A stretch of DNA of 64,000 nt from assembly GCF_007095465.1 (NCBI RefSeq), contig NZ_SDGL01000005.1, positions 71,227 through 135,226 of the forward strand, in the 5' to 3' direction. Made by a program: the position numbers and the translations under genes. This document shows, piece after piece, positions 16,762 through 23,606 of the stretch. This stretch comes from Lactobacillus mulieris (GTDB lineage Bacteria; Bacillota; Bacilli; Lactobacillales; Lactobacillaceae). Positions within the stretch are counted from its first letter, which is position 1; each line of letters starts with the position of its first letter. The notes under the pieces were generated by a model. It did not search any database and was not told where the DNA came from. It saw only the letters and a list, made by a program, of their open reading frames with translations.

Positions 16762-18154
16762 GACTATCTCCTCCCACTTTTAATCCATGTCTTAAAACAT
16801 ATACAACAGCAGCCACTATTAAAACTAACAATCCTGCTATAACTGAAACTCTCGTTTCACTATTAATAAACATAAATCCAACAATAACAAGTAACATTGC
16901 AAAAGCAAAGTAATTAGAATATGGATATAATGGCAACTTAAATGGGTGATCTTTCAATAGTTCTGGATTATTTTTTCTGAATCTTAATTCTGCAAGCAAA
17001 ATTACAAACCAAGGTATCATACCTGGAAGAACTGATGAACTAAATACAATTACAAATAAGTCCTCAGTTGATTTGCTAAATTGAGATGCAAAAACATTCA
17101 AAACAAAGCCTAAGAAAATACCAGAAGAAATTCCCATAATTGCTCTACTTGGAACTACATGTTTTGACAAATAGCCAAACACCTTAGGTGCATCGCCTTC
17201 ATGAGCTAACTTGAATAACATTCTACTTGAAGAATAAATTCCACTATTTGCACCAGATAAAGCTGCTGTTAAAACAACAAAGTTAATAATTGAAGCAGCT
17301 GCAGTAATTCCCACCTTAGCAAAAGTAGTTACAAATGGAGAACCAAGACTAGATAACTGATTCCATGGATAAATTGTTACAATTACAAAAATTGCCCCTA
17401 CATAGAAAATTAAAATTCTAAATAAAACAGACTTGACACTCTTAACAACAGCTTCTTGTGGATTTTCAACTTCACCTGCACTAATTCCAAGTAACTCAAT
17501 TCCTTCATAAGAGCCAACAATAATTGACATTGAAAAAAAGAAGCCTTGTACACCACCAGTAAAGAAGCCACCATGACTCCACAAATTACTAAAACCAGTT
17601 GGGTGTCCACCATTACCGAATCCAAAGAAAATTACTAAAAAGCCTAAAATAATCATCAAAATAATAGTAACGACTTTAATCATTGCAAACCAAAACTCTA
17701 AGTTTGCATAAGCTTTCGCACTTGCTAAATTTGCAAGTAATAGGAAAGCAATGATAATTACCCCAGACCAAAAAACATTTACTTGTGGCCACCAAAATTT
17801 CAAATATTCAGTTGCTGCAACAACCTCACTCATTCCAACAACGATGTATTCAAAAACATTAGCCCATTCAGCCATATACCCTGCCATTGGGTGAACATAT
17901 TCAGTTGCATAATCTGCAAAAGAACCAGTTCCTGGATTAACATAGAGCATTTCACCTAATGCTCGCATAACAATGTATAAAATTAATCCAACAAACATAT
18001 ATGCTAATAAAACGGATGGTCCTGTCCACTTGATAGTTGAAGTTGATCCCATAAAAAGTCCAACACCAATTGCACCACCAAGGGAAATCATTTCCATATG
18101 CCCAGCAGACATCGAACGCTTTAACTGCGGAGCAGAACTAGTTTTTTTATCCAT
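16754..18154 (-). CDS. APC-family amino-acid permease (first of a tandem pair)
   Basis: A 466-residue paralogue of the following permease, with the same SLGGAIGVGLFMGSTSTI core and twelve hydrophobic helices. It carries a slightly longer, Gly/His-ending C-terminus. The two copies share long near-identical DNA blocks (for example around 16660-16710 and 18050-18100), which points to duplication within the lineage. A hairpin (18171-18198) stands in its leader, close to the ribosome site GTGAGGA. Substrate unknown; proton-coupled amino-acid uptake is inferred from the family. Confidence 0.92.
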   Translation of the reverse strand: MDKKTSSAPQLKRSMSAGHMEMISLGGAIGVGLFMGSTSTIKWTGPSVLLAYMFVGLILYIVMRALGEMLYVNPGTGSFADYATEYVHPMAGYMAEWANVFEYIVVGMSEVVAATEYLKFWWPQVNVFWSGVIIIAFLLLANLASAKAYANLEFWFAMIKVVTIILMIILGFLVIFFGFGNGGHPTGFSNLWSHGGFFTGGVQGFFFSMSIIVGSYEGIELLGISAGEVENPQEAVVKSVKSVLFRILIFYVGAIFVIVTIYPWNQLSSLGSPFVTTFAKVGITAAASIINFVVLTAALSGANSGIYSSSRMLFKLAHEGDAPKVFGYLSKHVVPSRAIMGISSGIFLGFVLNVFASQFSKSTEDLFVIVFSSSVLPGMIPWFVILLAELRFRKNNPELLKDHPFKLPLYPYSNYFAFAMLLVIVGFMFINSETRVSVIAGLLVLIVAAVVYVLRHGLKVGGDSHG

Positions 18155-18170
18155 AAAAATCCTCTCACTC

Positions 18171-18198
18171 TGAACAAGTTAGCTTAGTAACTTATTCA
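18171..18198. repeat. inverted repeat in the permease leader
   Basis: TGAACAAGTTA and TAACTTATTCA pair over 11 bases with one wobble around a six-base loop. It lies 17 bases upstream of the permease start codon at 18154, with the ribosome site between them, and could be an operator or an RNA hairpin. It lacks a T-run, so it is not a terminator. Confidence 0.5.
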
Positions 18199-18254
18199 GC
18201 AAATTTCTTTTCTTATTGTAAGTTATCTATTTGTCTATAGCAAATTCAGGTTTA

Positions 18255-18956
18255 TTAATAATGAAAAATCATTTTACCTAAAAAATAGAAAATAGGCACC
18301 AATAAACTTGGCAATAAATCCAAACTTTTAATTTCACGAATTTTTAACAAGCTAATTCCACTTGCTGTAATCAGAAAGCCACCAACAAGACAAAGCTCAT
18401 TAACTAATTCCATACTAAAGAAATTTGCAAAGCCTACTTTAACAAGACAAAAGATCAAGAAAAACCAGCCTAATAAAATAGGTGTTTCCAAAAGCATCCC
18501 CCAACCAAAACTAGCACCAAAAATAATAGCACATACAAAAGTTAAAGATGCATTAGTCAATAAAAAAGTTAAATCACCAGTCTTAGCTGCATTTATTGGC
18601 CCCAATAAACTAAGTGCCCCAATACAATCTAAAAAAGTAGCGGTTGCGACACCTTTTGCCAATTCACTGGTAAACTTGGTTTCAAGTAAACTTTCAACAT
18701 GTTGGTCAACTTCAAAGAATTTACCTATTAAAGCCCCTAAAGTTAAGCTCACAACAAATAAGAGGGGGAAATTTGACTTATTCATGTAGTTAACCACAGT
18801 ATTAACTCCAACTCCCAATGCGGCCAAGCCCAGAGCAAGCCAGAGAGCATCAATATATTTCTCTTTTAAATGCTGCTTAAACAGACATCCGATTGCTGTT
18901 CCAATCACTACAGCCAATCCGTTAATTAAAATACCAATCAAAATTTCACGTCCCAC
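18255..18956 (-). CDS. DUF554 family membrane protein
   Basis: A 233-residue hydrophobic protein with about six helices, matching the DUF554 (YdfK/YqgA-type) family by its start ILINGLAVVIGTAIGCLF and the segments LGLAALGVGVNT and ATFLDCIGALSLLGPINA. The family is of unknown function and possibly a transporter. The reading frame opens with GTG at 18956, but no ribosome site precedes it; a TTG five codons in (before IGILINGL), preceded by GGGACG, is as likely and fits relatives that start near this point. It lies upstream of the permease pair with no obvious terminator between. Confidence 0.8.
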   Translation of the reverse strand: MGREILIGILINGLAVVIGTAIGCLFKQHLKEKYIDALWLALGLAALGVGVNTVVNYMNKSNFPLLFVVSLTLGALIGKFFEVDQHVESLLETKFTSELAKGVATATFLDCIGALSLLGPINAAKTGDLTFLLTNASLTFVCAIIFGASFGWGMLLETPILLGWFFLIFCLVKVGFANFFSMELVNELCLVGGFLITASGISLLKIREIKSLDLLPSLLVPIFYFLGKMIFHY

Positions 18957-19129
18957 AAATCAATTTAACTTATTTTTTATCTTTATCATTTTATATAAAA
19001 TGATTTCATTTTTCCAATCAAAACATTTACTTTTTCTAAAATTGGTAACACTAACTTATTTTTTTCATCAAAGAAAAGTCATATTTGTCAGTTAAATTAT
19101 AGCCAGTGAATGAAAGGAGTTCTACACTT

Positions 19130-20668
19130 ATGAAAAGAAAGAAATTAAAGCTCATTAGCATTCCTTTAATAGCATTAACAATTGCTGGTGAAACAGCAAT
19201 TATCACTAATCAAAATGTGAGTGCTGCTAATACTACCCCACCCTCAATGCCTTCTGGTTCAAAAAAAGGTGGTGCTAATACCCAAAGTTATGATTATACT
19301 GGTAGTTTATCCGCTTCAGTCTTAGCAAATTCAACTAGTCGCAAATTACTCAATAAAACCTTATCTAGTTCAAGCAAAGATAAAAACGTTGCGTTAATAG
19401 AAAATGCCGGCACATTAACTTTAAATCGCGTTACCTTAAACAAAACAGGTTCTTCATCTAATGATGATAATAACAACTTTTATGGAACCAATTCTGTCTT
19501 ACTAGCAACTGGAAAAAAGTCTACTGCATATATTAAGAATTCAAAAATCAAAAGTAATGCAACTGGCGCTAATGGAATTTTTGCTTCAAATAAAGCAACT
19601 ATTTATGCAAATAACACCTCTATCACAACAACTGGTTCGGCCAATTCACGTGGTTTAGATGCAACTTATGGTGGTACAATTATTGCCAATAAATTAAGCA
19701 TTTCTACTAAGGGAGATCATTCTGCAGCCTTAGCAACTGACCGTGGAGGCGGAAACGTAAGTGTCACTAACTCTAAACTAAAAACCGCTGGTAGTGGCTC
19801 TCCATTAATTTATTCAACTGGAAATATTGAAGTAAATAACGTAACTGGGACCGCTACTGGCTCTCAAATTGCTGGTATGGAAGGTTACAACAACATTTAT
19901 ATTTCTAATTCTAAGTTATCATCTACTAACAACAAAAAAACGGGCTCTGATCCAATTAAAAATGGTGTAATTCTCTACCAGTCAATGTCAGGTGACGCTG
20001 ATACTTCAACTAGTGAATCCGCAAAATTTCAAGCTGTAAATTCTAGCTTGTCAACTTCAATTGATTCTGGCGCAATGTTTTATGTTACTAACACTAGCGC
20101 CAATGTAGTACTCAAAAATACTAAGTTAAATTTCAATTCAAATAAAGTGAACTTATTAACCATTGAAGGTAATAACTCAAACTTTTGGGGCAGTGCTGGT
20201 TCAAATGGTGGTAAAGTAACTTTCACTGGCATTAAGCAAAAATTGAACGGTAACATCTCAGTTGATAATATTTCTAGTCTTAAGCTTTATTTGTTAAAGA
20301 ATTCAACTTATACTGGTAAAACTTCAATCACAACCAATTCCAAGGCAACAAGTTCTAGCAAAACTTCTGCTCCAATTACAATCAATCTTACTAAAGGCTC
20401 CAAATGGGTAGTAACTGGCAATTCAACTGTAAGTAATTTAAATGTTGAAGCAGGTGCAAAAATTGTTGATAATTCAGGTAAAACTGTTACTATTGTCAAT
20501 TCAGCTGGTAAAACCTTAGTTAAAGGAACCAGTAAATATAAAATTACTGTAAATGGAAGCTATAGTAAAAAAGTAACAACTAGTTCTGCTAACAAATTAA
20601 GTAAAAGTAGTGTTTCAAGAACAGCTTTTGACAAATATTTCAACACTAAGACTGAATTTTCATATTAA
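19130..20668 (+). CDS. secreted right-handed beta-helix repeat protein
   Basis: A 512-residue secreted protein. I chose ATG at 19130 because GAAAGGAG lies 10 bases upstream; an in-frame GTG at 19106 lies before that site. A classic signal peptide (MKRKKLKLISIPLIAL..., cleavage likely after ANVSA-like VSA at about residue 32) is followed by a Thr/Ser/Asn-rich region built of short irregular beta repeats (for example ATIYANNTSITTTG, GTIIANKLSISTKG, GNVSVTNSKLKTAG, NIYISNSKLSSTN), the pattern of a parallel beta-helix similar to pectate-lyase-like carbohydrate-binding proteins. No LPXTG motif, SLAP domain or transmembrane tail is visible, so retention is unexplained. A role in binding carbohydrate or adhesion is inference. 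Confidence 0.8.
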   Translation: MKRKKLKLISIPLIALTIAGETAIITNQNVSAANTTPPSMPSGSKKGGANTQSYDYTGSLSASVLANSTSRKLLNKTLSSSSKDKNVALIENAGTLTLNRVTLNKTGSSSNDDNNNFYGTNSVLLATGKKSTAYIKNSKIKSNATGANGIFASNKATIYANNTSITTTGSANSRGLDATYGGTIIANKLSISTKGDHSAALATDRGGGNVSVTNSKLKTAGSGSPLIYSTGNIEVNNVTGTATGSQIAGMEGYNNIYISNSKLSSTNNKKTGSDPIKNGVILYQSMSGDADTSTSESAKFQAVNSSLSTSIDSGAMFYVTNTSANVVLKNTKLNFNSNKVNLLTIEGNNSNFWGSAGSNGGKVTFTGIKQKLNGNISVDNISSLKLYLLKNSTYTGKTSITTNSKATSSSKTSAPITINLTKGSKWVVTGNSTVSNLNVEAGAKIVDNSGKTVTIVNSAGKTLVKGTSKYKITVNGSYSKKVTTSSANKLSKSSVSRTAFDKYFNTKTEFSY

Positions 20669-20742
20669 AAAATAAAAAGAAGCAGCTAACGTACTAAACA
20701 CATTGAACATTTAGCAGTTAATTGCTTCTTTTATTTTTGTTT
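20669..20742 (+). terminator. terminator of the beta-helix protein gene
   Basis: AATAAAAAGAAGCAGCTAAC pairs imperfectly with GTTAATTGCTTCTTTTATT around a loop of about 30 bases, followed by TTTTTGTTTTTTT. Confidence 0.75.
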
Positions 20743-20808
20743 TTTTCTTTCAAAAAGCACTTTTTAGCTTAAAAACATTGATATACCAACATTCTTAGTC
20801 CCATATAA

Positions 20809-20894
20809 GGAGTGTACAGGATTTGAACCTGCGCGCCGAAAAAATCGGTTCGCCGGATTTCGAGTCCGGTGCATTACCACTCTGCCAACACTCC
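20809..20894 (-). tRNA. tRNA-Ser (anticodon CGA)
   Basis: Minus-strand 86-base cloverleaf: acceptor GGAGTGT pairs with ACACTCC; the D arm is followed by anticodon stem CCGGA/TCCGG with loop CTCGAAA, giving anticodon CGA for codon UCG. The long variable arm (GAACCGATTTTTTCGGC) is the class II feature of serine tRNAs, and the T loop GGTTCAAATCC is intact. No CCA is encoded. It stands alone between protein genes. Confidence 0.96.
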
Positions 20895-20907
20895 ATGACT
20901 AGACTCC

Positions 20908-20937
20908 ATTATAGCGAAAAATAACTTTTAAGTCTAA
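20908..20937 (-). promoter_or_regulatory. promoter of tRNA-Ser
   Basis: -35 TTAGAC (20932-20937), 18-base spacer, perfect -10 TATAAT (20908-20913) on the minus strand, ending 14 bases before the tRNA 5' end. Confidence 0.7.
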
Positions 20938-21008
20938 AACTTTTACAAAAAATATACCTCTTTTTCTAATATCTGTTAAAATAACTAAATGAATGCGAGG
21001 TAGTTATC

Positions 21009-21578
21009 GTGAATTTATCTTCGTTAATTGCCCTTATATTGAGTGCAACGATTTTGTTTATTTTGATTTATAAACTTGAAAATTCAAAAAAGTTTCGCCA
21101 TCTCGACAGTAGTTGGCACCAACGGTTAATCCACCCAGTTCAAGGTAGTTTTTGGTCAATAATTGAATTTTTAAATGAGCCAAAGCTAATAGCTTTTTGG
21201 GACACCTTGCTTGCAGCAGTTTTACTATTCAATGGTGAAATAAAGAAAGCAATATGGGTTTTAGTTACTTTGGCTATTACAGATATTATAGGTATTTTGT
21301 TAAAGCATACGATTAAAAGAAAAAGGCCTAGTGAAAACACTCGTCAATCATATTCTTTTCCTAGTGGTCATGTTTTAAGTATTACTAGTTTAAGCTTAAT
21401 TATTTGGCAGATTTATGGCGGGATTCTCGGAGTTAGTTTATTCTTTGTCTTATTTTCACTTTGGTGTTTAGTTGTTTTTTCAAGAATTATTTTGAAAGCA
21501 CATTATCCTTCTGATATTGTCGGCGCAACTGCTCTTTCTATCTTTTGTTTTCTGCTAACAATGCCGTTTATTGCTTAA
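21009..21578 (+). CDS. PAP2-family membrane phosphatase
   Basis: A 189-residue polytopic protein of the PAP2 (phosphatidic acid phosphatase type 2) superfamily. All three phosphatase signature blocks can be seen: KHTIKRKRPSE near residue 99, SFPSGHV near 117-123, and RIILKAHYPSDIVGA near 160-174, with the catalytic His in the second and third. Likely substrates are undecaprenyl pyrophosphate or a lipid phosphate, on the outer membrane face. It starts with GTG at 21009 behind GCGAGGTAG and has its own terminator. Confidence 0.88.
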   Translation: MNLSSLIALILSATILFILIYKLENSKKFRHLDSSWHQRLIHPVQGSFWSIIEFLNEPKLIAFWDTLLAAVLLFNGEIKKAIWVLVTLAITDIIGILLKHTIKRKRPSENTRQSYSFPSGHVLSITSLSLIIWQIYGGILGVSLFFVLFSLWCLVVFSRIILKAHYPSDIVGATALSIFCFLLTMPFIA

Positions 21579-21584
21579 ATATTA

Positions 21585-21622
21585 AATAAAAAAGCTCCGT
21601 TAAATAACGGAGCTTTTTCTTT
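21585..21622 (+). terminator. terminator of the PAP2 gene
   Basis: AAAGCTCCGTTA / TAACGGAGCTTT hairpin followed by TTTCTTT. Confidence 0.9.
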
Positions 21623-22073
21623 AGGTTTTTATCTAGCAGTCTGTACCTCATAGTAAAAATAATCTTTTAGGAAAGAATGTAGTTAAACTAAATTAGTGGG
21701 AGAAAAGCCTAACTACAAATTAGAAATGTTTCGAATAAATACTAGCATATTAGGGGGGGAGCTAGTGTGGGTAGAATAATTGCTTCTAATTGGAGTTGTG
21801 GGAGTTCTTTCCATCAATGAATAAGATTAATGATGAATATTTTGACTATTAATCCAGTTTTTACCTCATCGTTTAAAAACTGTTATTTAACTAACTAGAA
21901 TAAATTGTTTCATTTTTCAAGCTAAAAAGCCTGTTTTTCTTGAAACTATAGTATAGTTTAACAAGTTTTCTTATTTTAAACAAGTAAAATATTGATAGAA
22001 TTTTGCTATTCTTTTCAATGATAGATATAGTTTTACTATCAAGTGTTATTTATTTAGTTATTTTATTAATTAA
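21623..22073. other. 450-bp gap between convergent genes with several inverted repeats
   Basis: No protein gene of normal size is present. The stretch holds TGTAGTTA/TAACTACA (21678-21685 and 21710-21717), TTTCAAG/CTTGAAA (21915-21921 and 21939-21945), and a perfect 17-base palindrome AAACTATA-G-TATAGTTT (21943-21959). It also has a run of seven G (21753-21759) that would act as a ribosome site for a 17-codon frame at 21767-21820. As both flanking genes end here, these are not promoters of either neighbour; a small RNA, a lost gene or a short peptide locus are all possible. Confidence 0.5.
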
Positions 22074-22105
22074 TAAAAAAGGCGGCTTAATTTTCAAAGC
22101 CAACC
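22074..22105 (-). terminator. weak terminator of degV
   Basis: On the minus strand GGCTT...AAGCC forms a five-bp stem around the stop codon, followed by GCC and TTTTTT. Short stem, so the call is tentative. Confidence 0.45.
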
Positions 22106-22917
22106 ATTAATCCACCCTTTTCGGCATAAAAACTACAAAGACCATGACAAATGCCAATTTCTATTTGCGCTTCAGGATACTTCTCACTAATTTTTTCTTT
22201 TAAACTTTCGGCATCCTTCAAATTATCAACATGATCAATATAGACTTTGCCACCTGAATAATTTTGCTTTTCCATATTTTTAAAAAGCTCTAAAACTGTT
22301 TTCTTACTCCCTCGCGCTTTACCCAAAGGCTCAAGAGTTCCCTCAGCACTTGCCTCACCAATCATCCGAATATGTAACATACCAGCAATTCTAGCAGCTG
22401 CTGAACTAATTCTGCCATTTACTGCTAAATTATGAAGTGATTCCAAACTAAATAATAAGTGTGTACTAGCTTGATAAGTTTTAATACTTTCACCAATAGA
22501 ATTAAAACTAGTATTTTGAACCAATTCTATTAATTTATCTACCAATAATTTAAGTTCTGGTCCAGCTGATTTAGAATCAAGTACTAGAACCTCACTATCT
22601 GGATTTTCTTCTTGATAGATTTCTACAGCCTGTTTTGCGGATGAATATGTACCACTTAAACCACTAGTAACTGTTAAAATAATCGCCTTCTTACTGCCAG
22701 CCAAAGCATCAAGCCATTCTTGCAAATTAGGACATGAAGTACCTGACTTTTCTTTATTTTCATAAATTTTATCTAAAAAAGCTGAATAATCCATTTGATC
22801 ATTATCTAAAAAAGTTTGATTACCTAAATTAATTGTTAATGGTACAACCGTTAAATTGCTTTTTGAATCTGACTTCAAGTTACTACTTGAATCAACTATT
22901 AATTTAATTTCTTCCAT
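22087..22917 (-). CDS. DegV-family fatty-acid-binding protein
   Basis: A 276-residue cytosolic DegV (FakB-like) protein; family members bind a fatty acid and present it to the kinase FakA, or serve as lipid carriers. The start KLIVDSSSNLKSD carries the conserved DSS/S motif, and TVTSGLSGTYSSAKQAVE near residue 95 and NGRISSAAARIAGML near 166 are the other ligand-site blocks. It is transcribed divergently from a DUF1836 regulator gene, with 116 bases between the start codons. The fatty-acid partner is inferred from the family. Confidence 0.9.
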   Translation of the reverse strand: MEEIKLIVDSSSNLKSDSKSNLTVVPLTINLGNQTFLDNDQMDYSAFLDKIYENKEKSGTSCPNLQEWLDALAGSKKAIILTVTSGLSGTYSSAKQAVEIYQEENPDSEVLVLDSKSAGPELKLLVDKLIELVQNTSFNSIGESIKTYQASTHLLFSLESLHNLAVNGRISSAAARIAGMLHIRMIGEASAEGTLEPLGKARGSKKTVLELFKNMEKQNYSGGKVYIDHVDNLKDAESLKEKISEKYPEAQIEIGICHGLCSFYAEKGGLMVGFEN

Positions 22918-23033
22918 AGTTCTCTCTTTTTTGTTTACTTTCGTTAATAAAAATCTCTTTATCAGTTTTTTAATAACCGATAGTGCTATGATAATGTTTA
23001 TTAAATATAAAAGTCAAGTCAAAGGAGTTATTT

Positions 23034-23543
23034 ATGGAAAATTCATCAATCTTAAACCAGATTCAATCTGACGTTGCAAAATTTTCACTCCCCGCTTTTA
23101 GTGAAATTCCCGATATCGGACTATATCTTGAGCAAACCTGCCAATTTATCAATCAAAGCTTAGCACCCTTTTCTGAACTATATTTAACTAATTCTATGAT
23201 TAGCAACTACGTAAAAAAGGGAATCATTGAAAAACCAATCAAGAAACGTTATAGTCGACAGCAAATTGCGCGTCTAATTTTTATTGCATTTGCTAAGCCA
23301 GTCCTTTCACTTGATAATTTAAAGGTTGCCATAAAAATGCAAGATAACAGCTATAATATTGATGTCGCTTATCAATATTTAAGAGAAGAAAGTATTAACT
23401 GTTTAGAATACGTTTATCAGTTAAAAACTCAACTTGATAATATTGGAAAAACTCAAACTACAGAAAAAGAAATTTTGCGCAACATAATTTTAGCGGCAGT
23501 TCATGAAATTTATTTAAATTCTTATTTTTCAGTAACGAAATAG
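23034..23543 (+). CDS. DUF1836 family protein (putative HTH regulator)
   Basis: A 169-residue protein matching DUF1836. Its central part (LTNSMISNYVKKGIIEKPIKKRYSRQQIARLIFIAF, about residues 57-92) reads like a MerR-type winged helix-turn-helix in which the wing is the KRYS segment. Family members are thought to be transcription regulators but have no assigned targets. It is divergent from degV and upstream of the P-type ATPase. AAAGGAG lies before the ATG. Regulation of degV is a reasonable guess from the shared intergenic space. Confidence 0.75.
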   Translation: MENSSILNQIQSDVAKFSLPAFSEIPDIGLYLEQTCQFINQSLAPFSELYLTNSMISNYVKKGIIEKPIKKRYSRQQIARLIFIAFAKPVLSLDNLKVAIKMQDNSYNIDVAYQYLREESINCLEYVYQLKTQLDNIGKTQTTEKEILRNIILAAVHEIYLNSYFSVTK

Positions 23544-23560
23544 TTAATTAGATTATTTTT

Positions 23561-23589
23561 TTGATAAACTATTTTAAAGAAACTATTGT
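23561..23589 (+). promoter_or_regulatory. promoter of the P-type ATPase gene
   Basis: TTGATA (23561-23566), 17-base spacer, TATTGT (23584-23589), about 18 bases ahead of the start at 23607 and its GGGGGAA ribosome site. Confidence 0.6.
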
Positions 23590-23606
23590 AGACATGGGGG
23601 AAATGT

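Noticed and set aside
19106..19129. Eight extra N-terminal codons for the beta-helix protein (GTG start)
   Set aside because: The ribosome site GAAAGGAG lies within these codons and the signal peptide is typical from the later ATG.
22019..22111. Thirty-codon frame MIDIVLLSSVIYLVILL at the degV 3' end
   Set aside because: No ribosome site and it runs across the degV terminator and coding end; a chance hydrophobic frame in AT-rich DNA.
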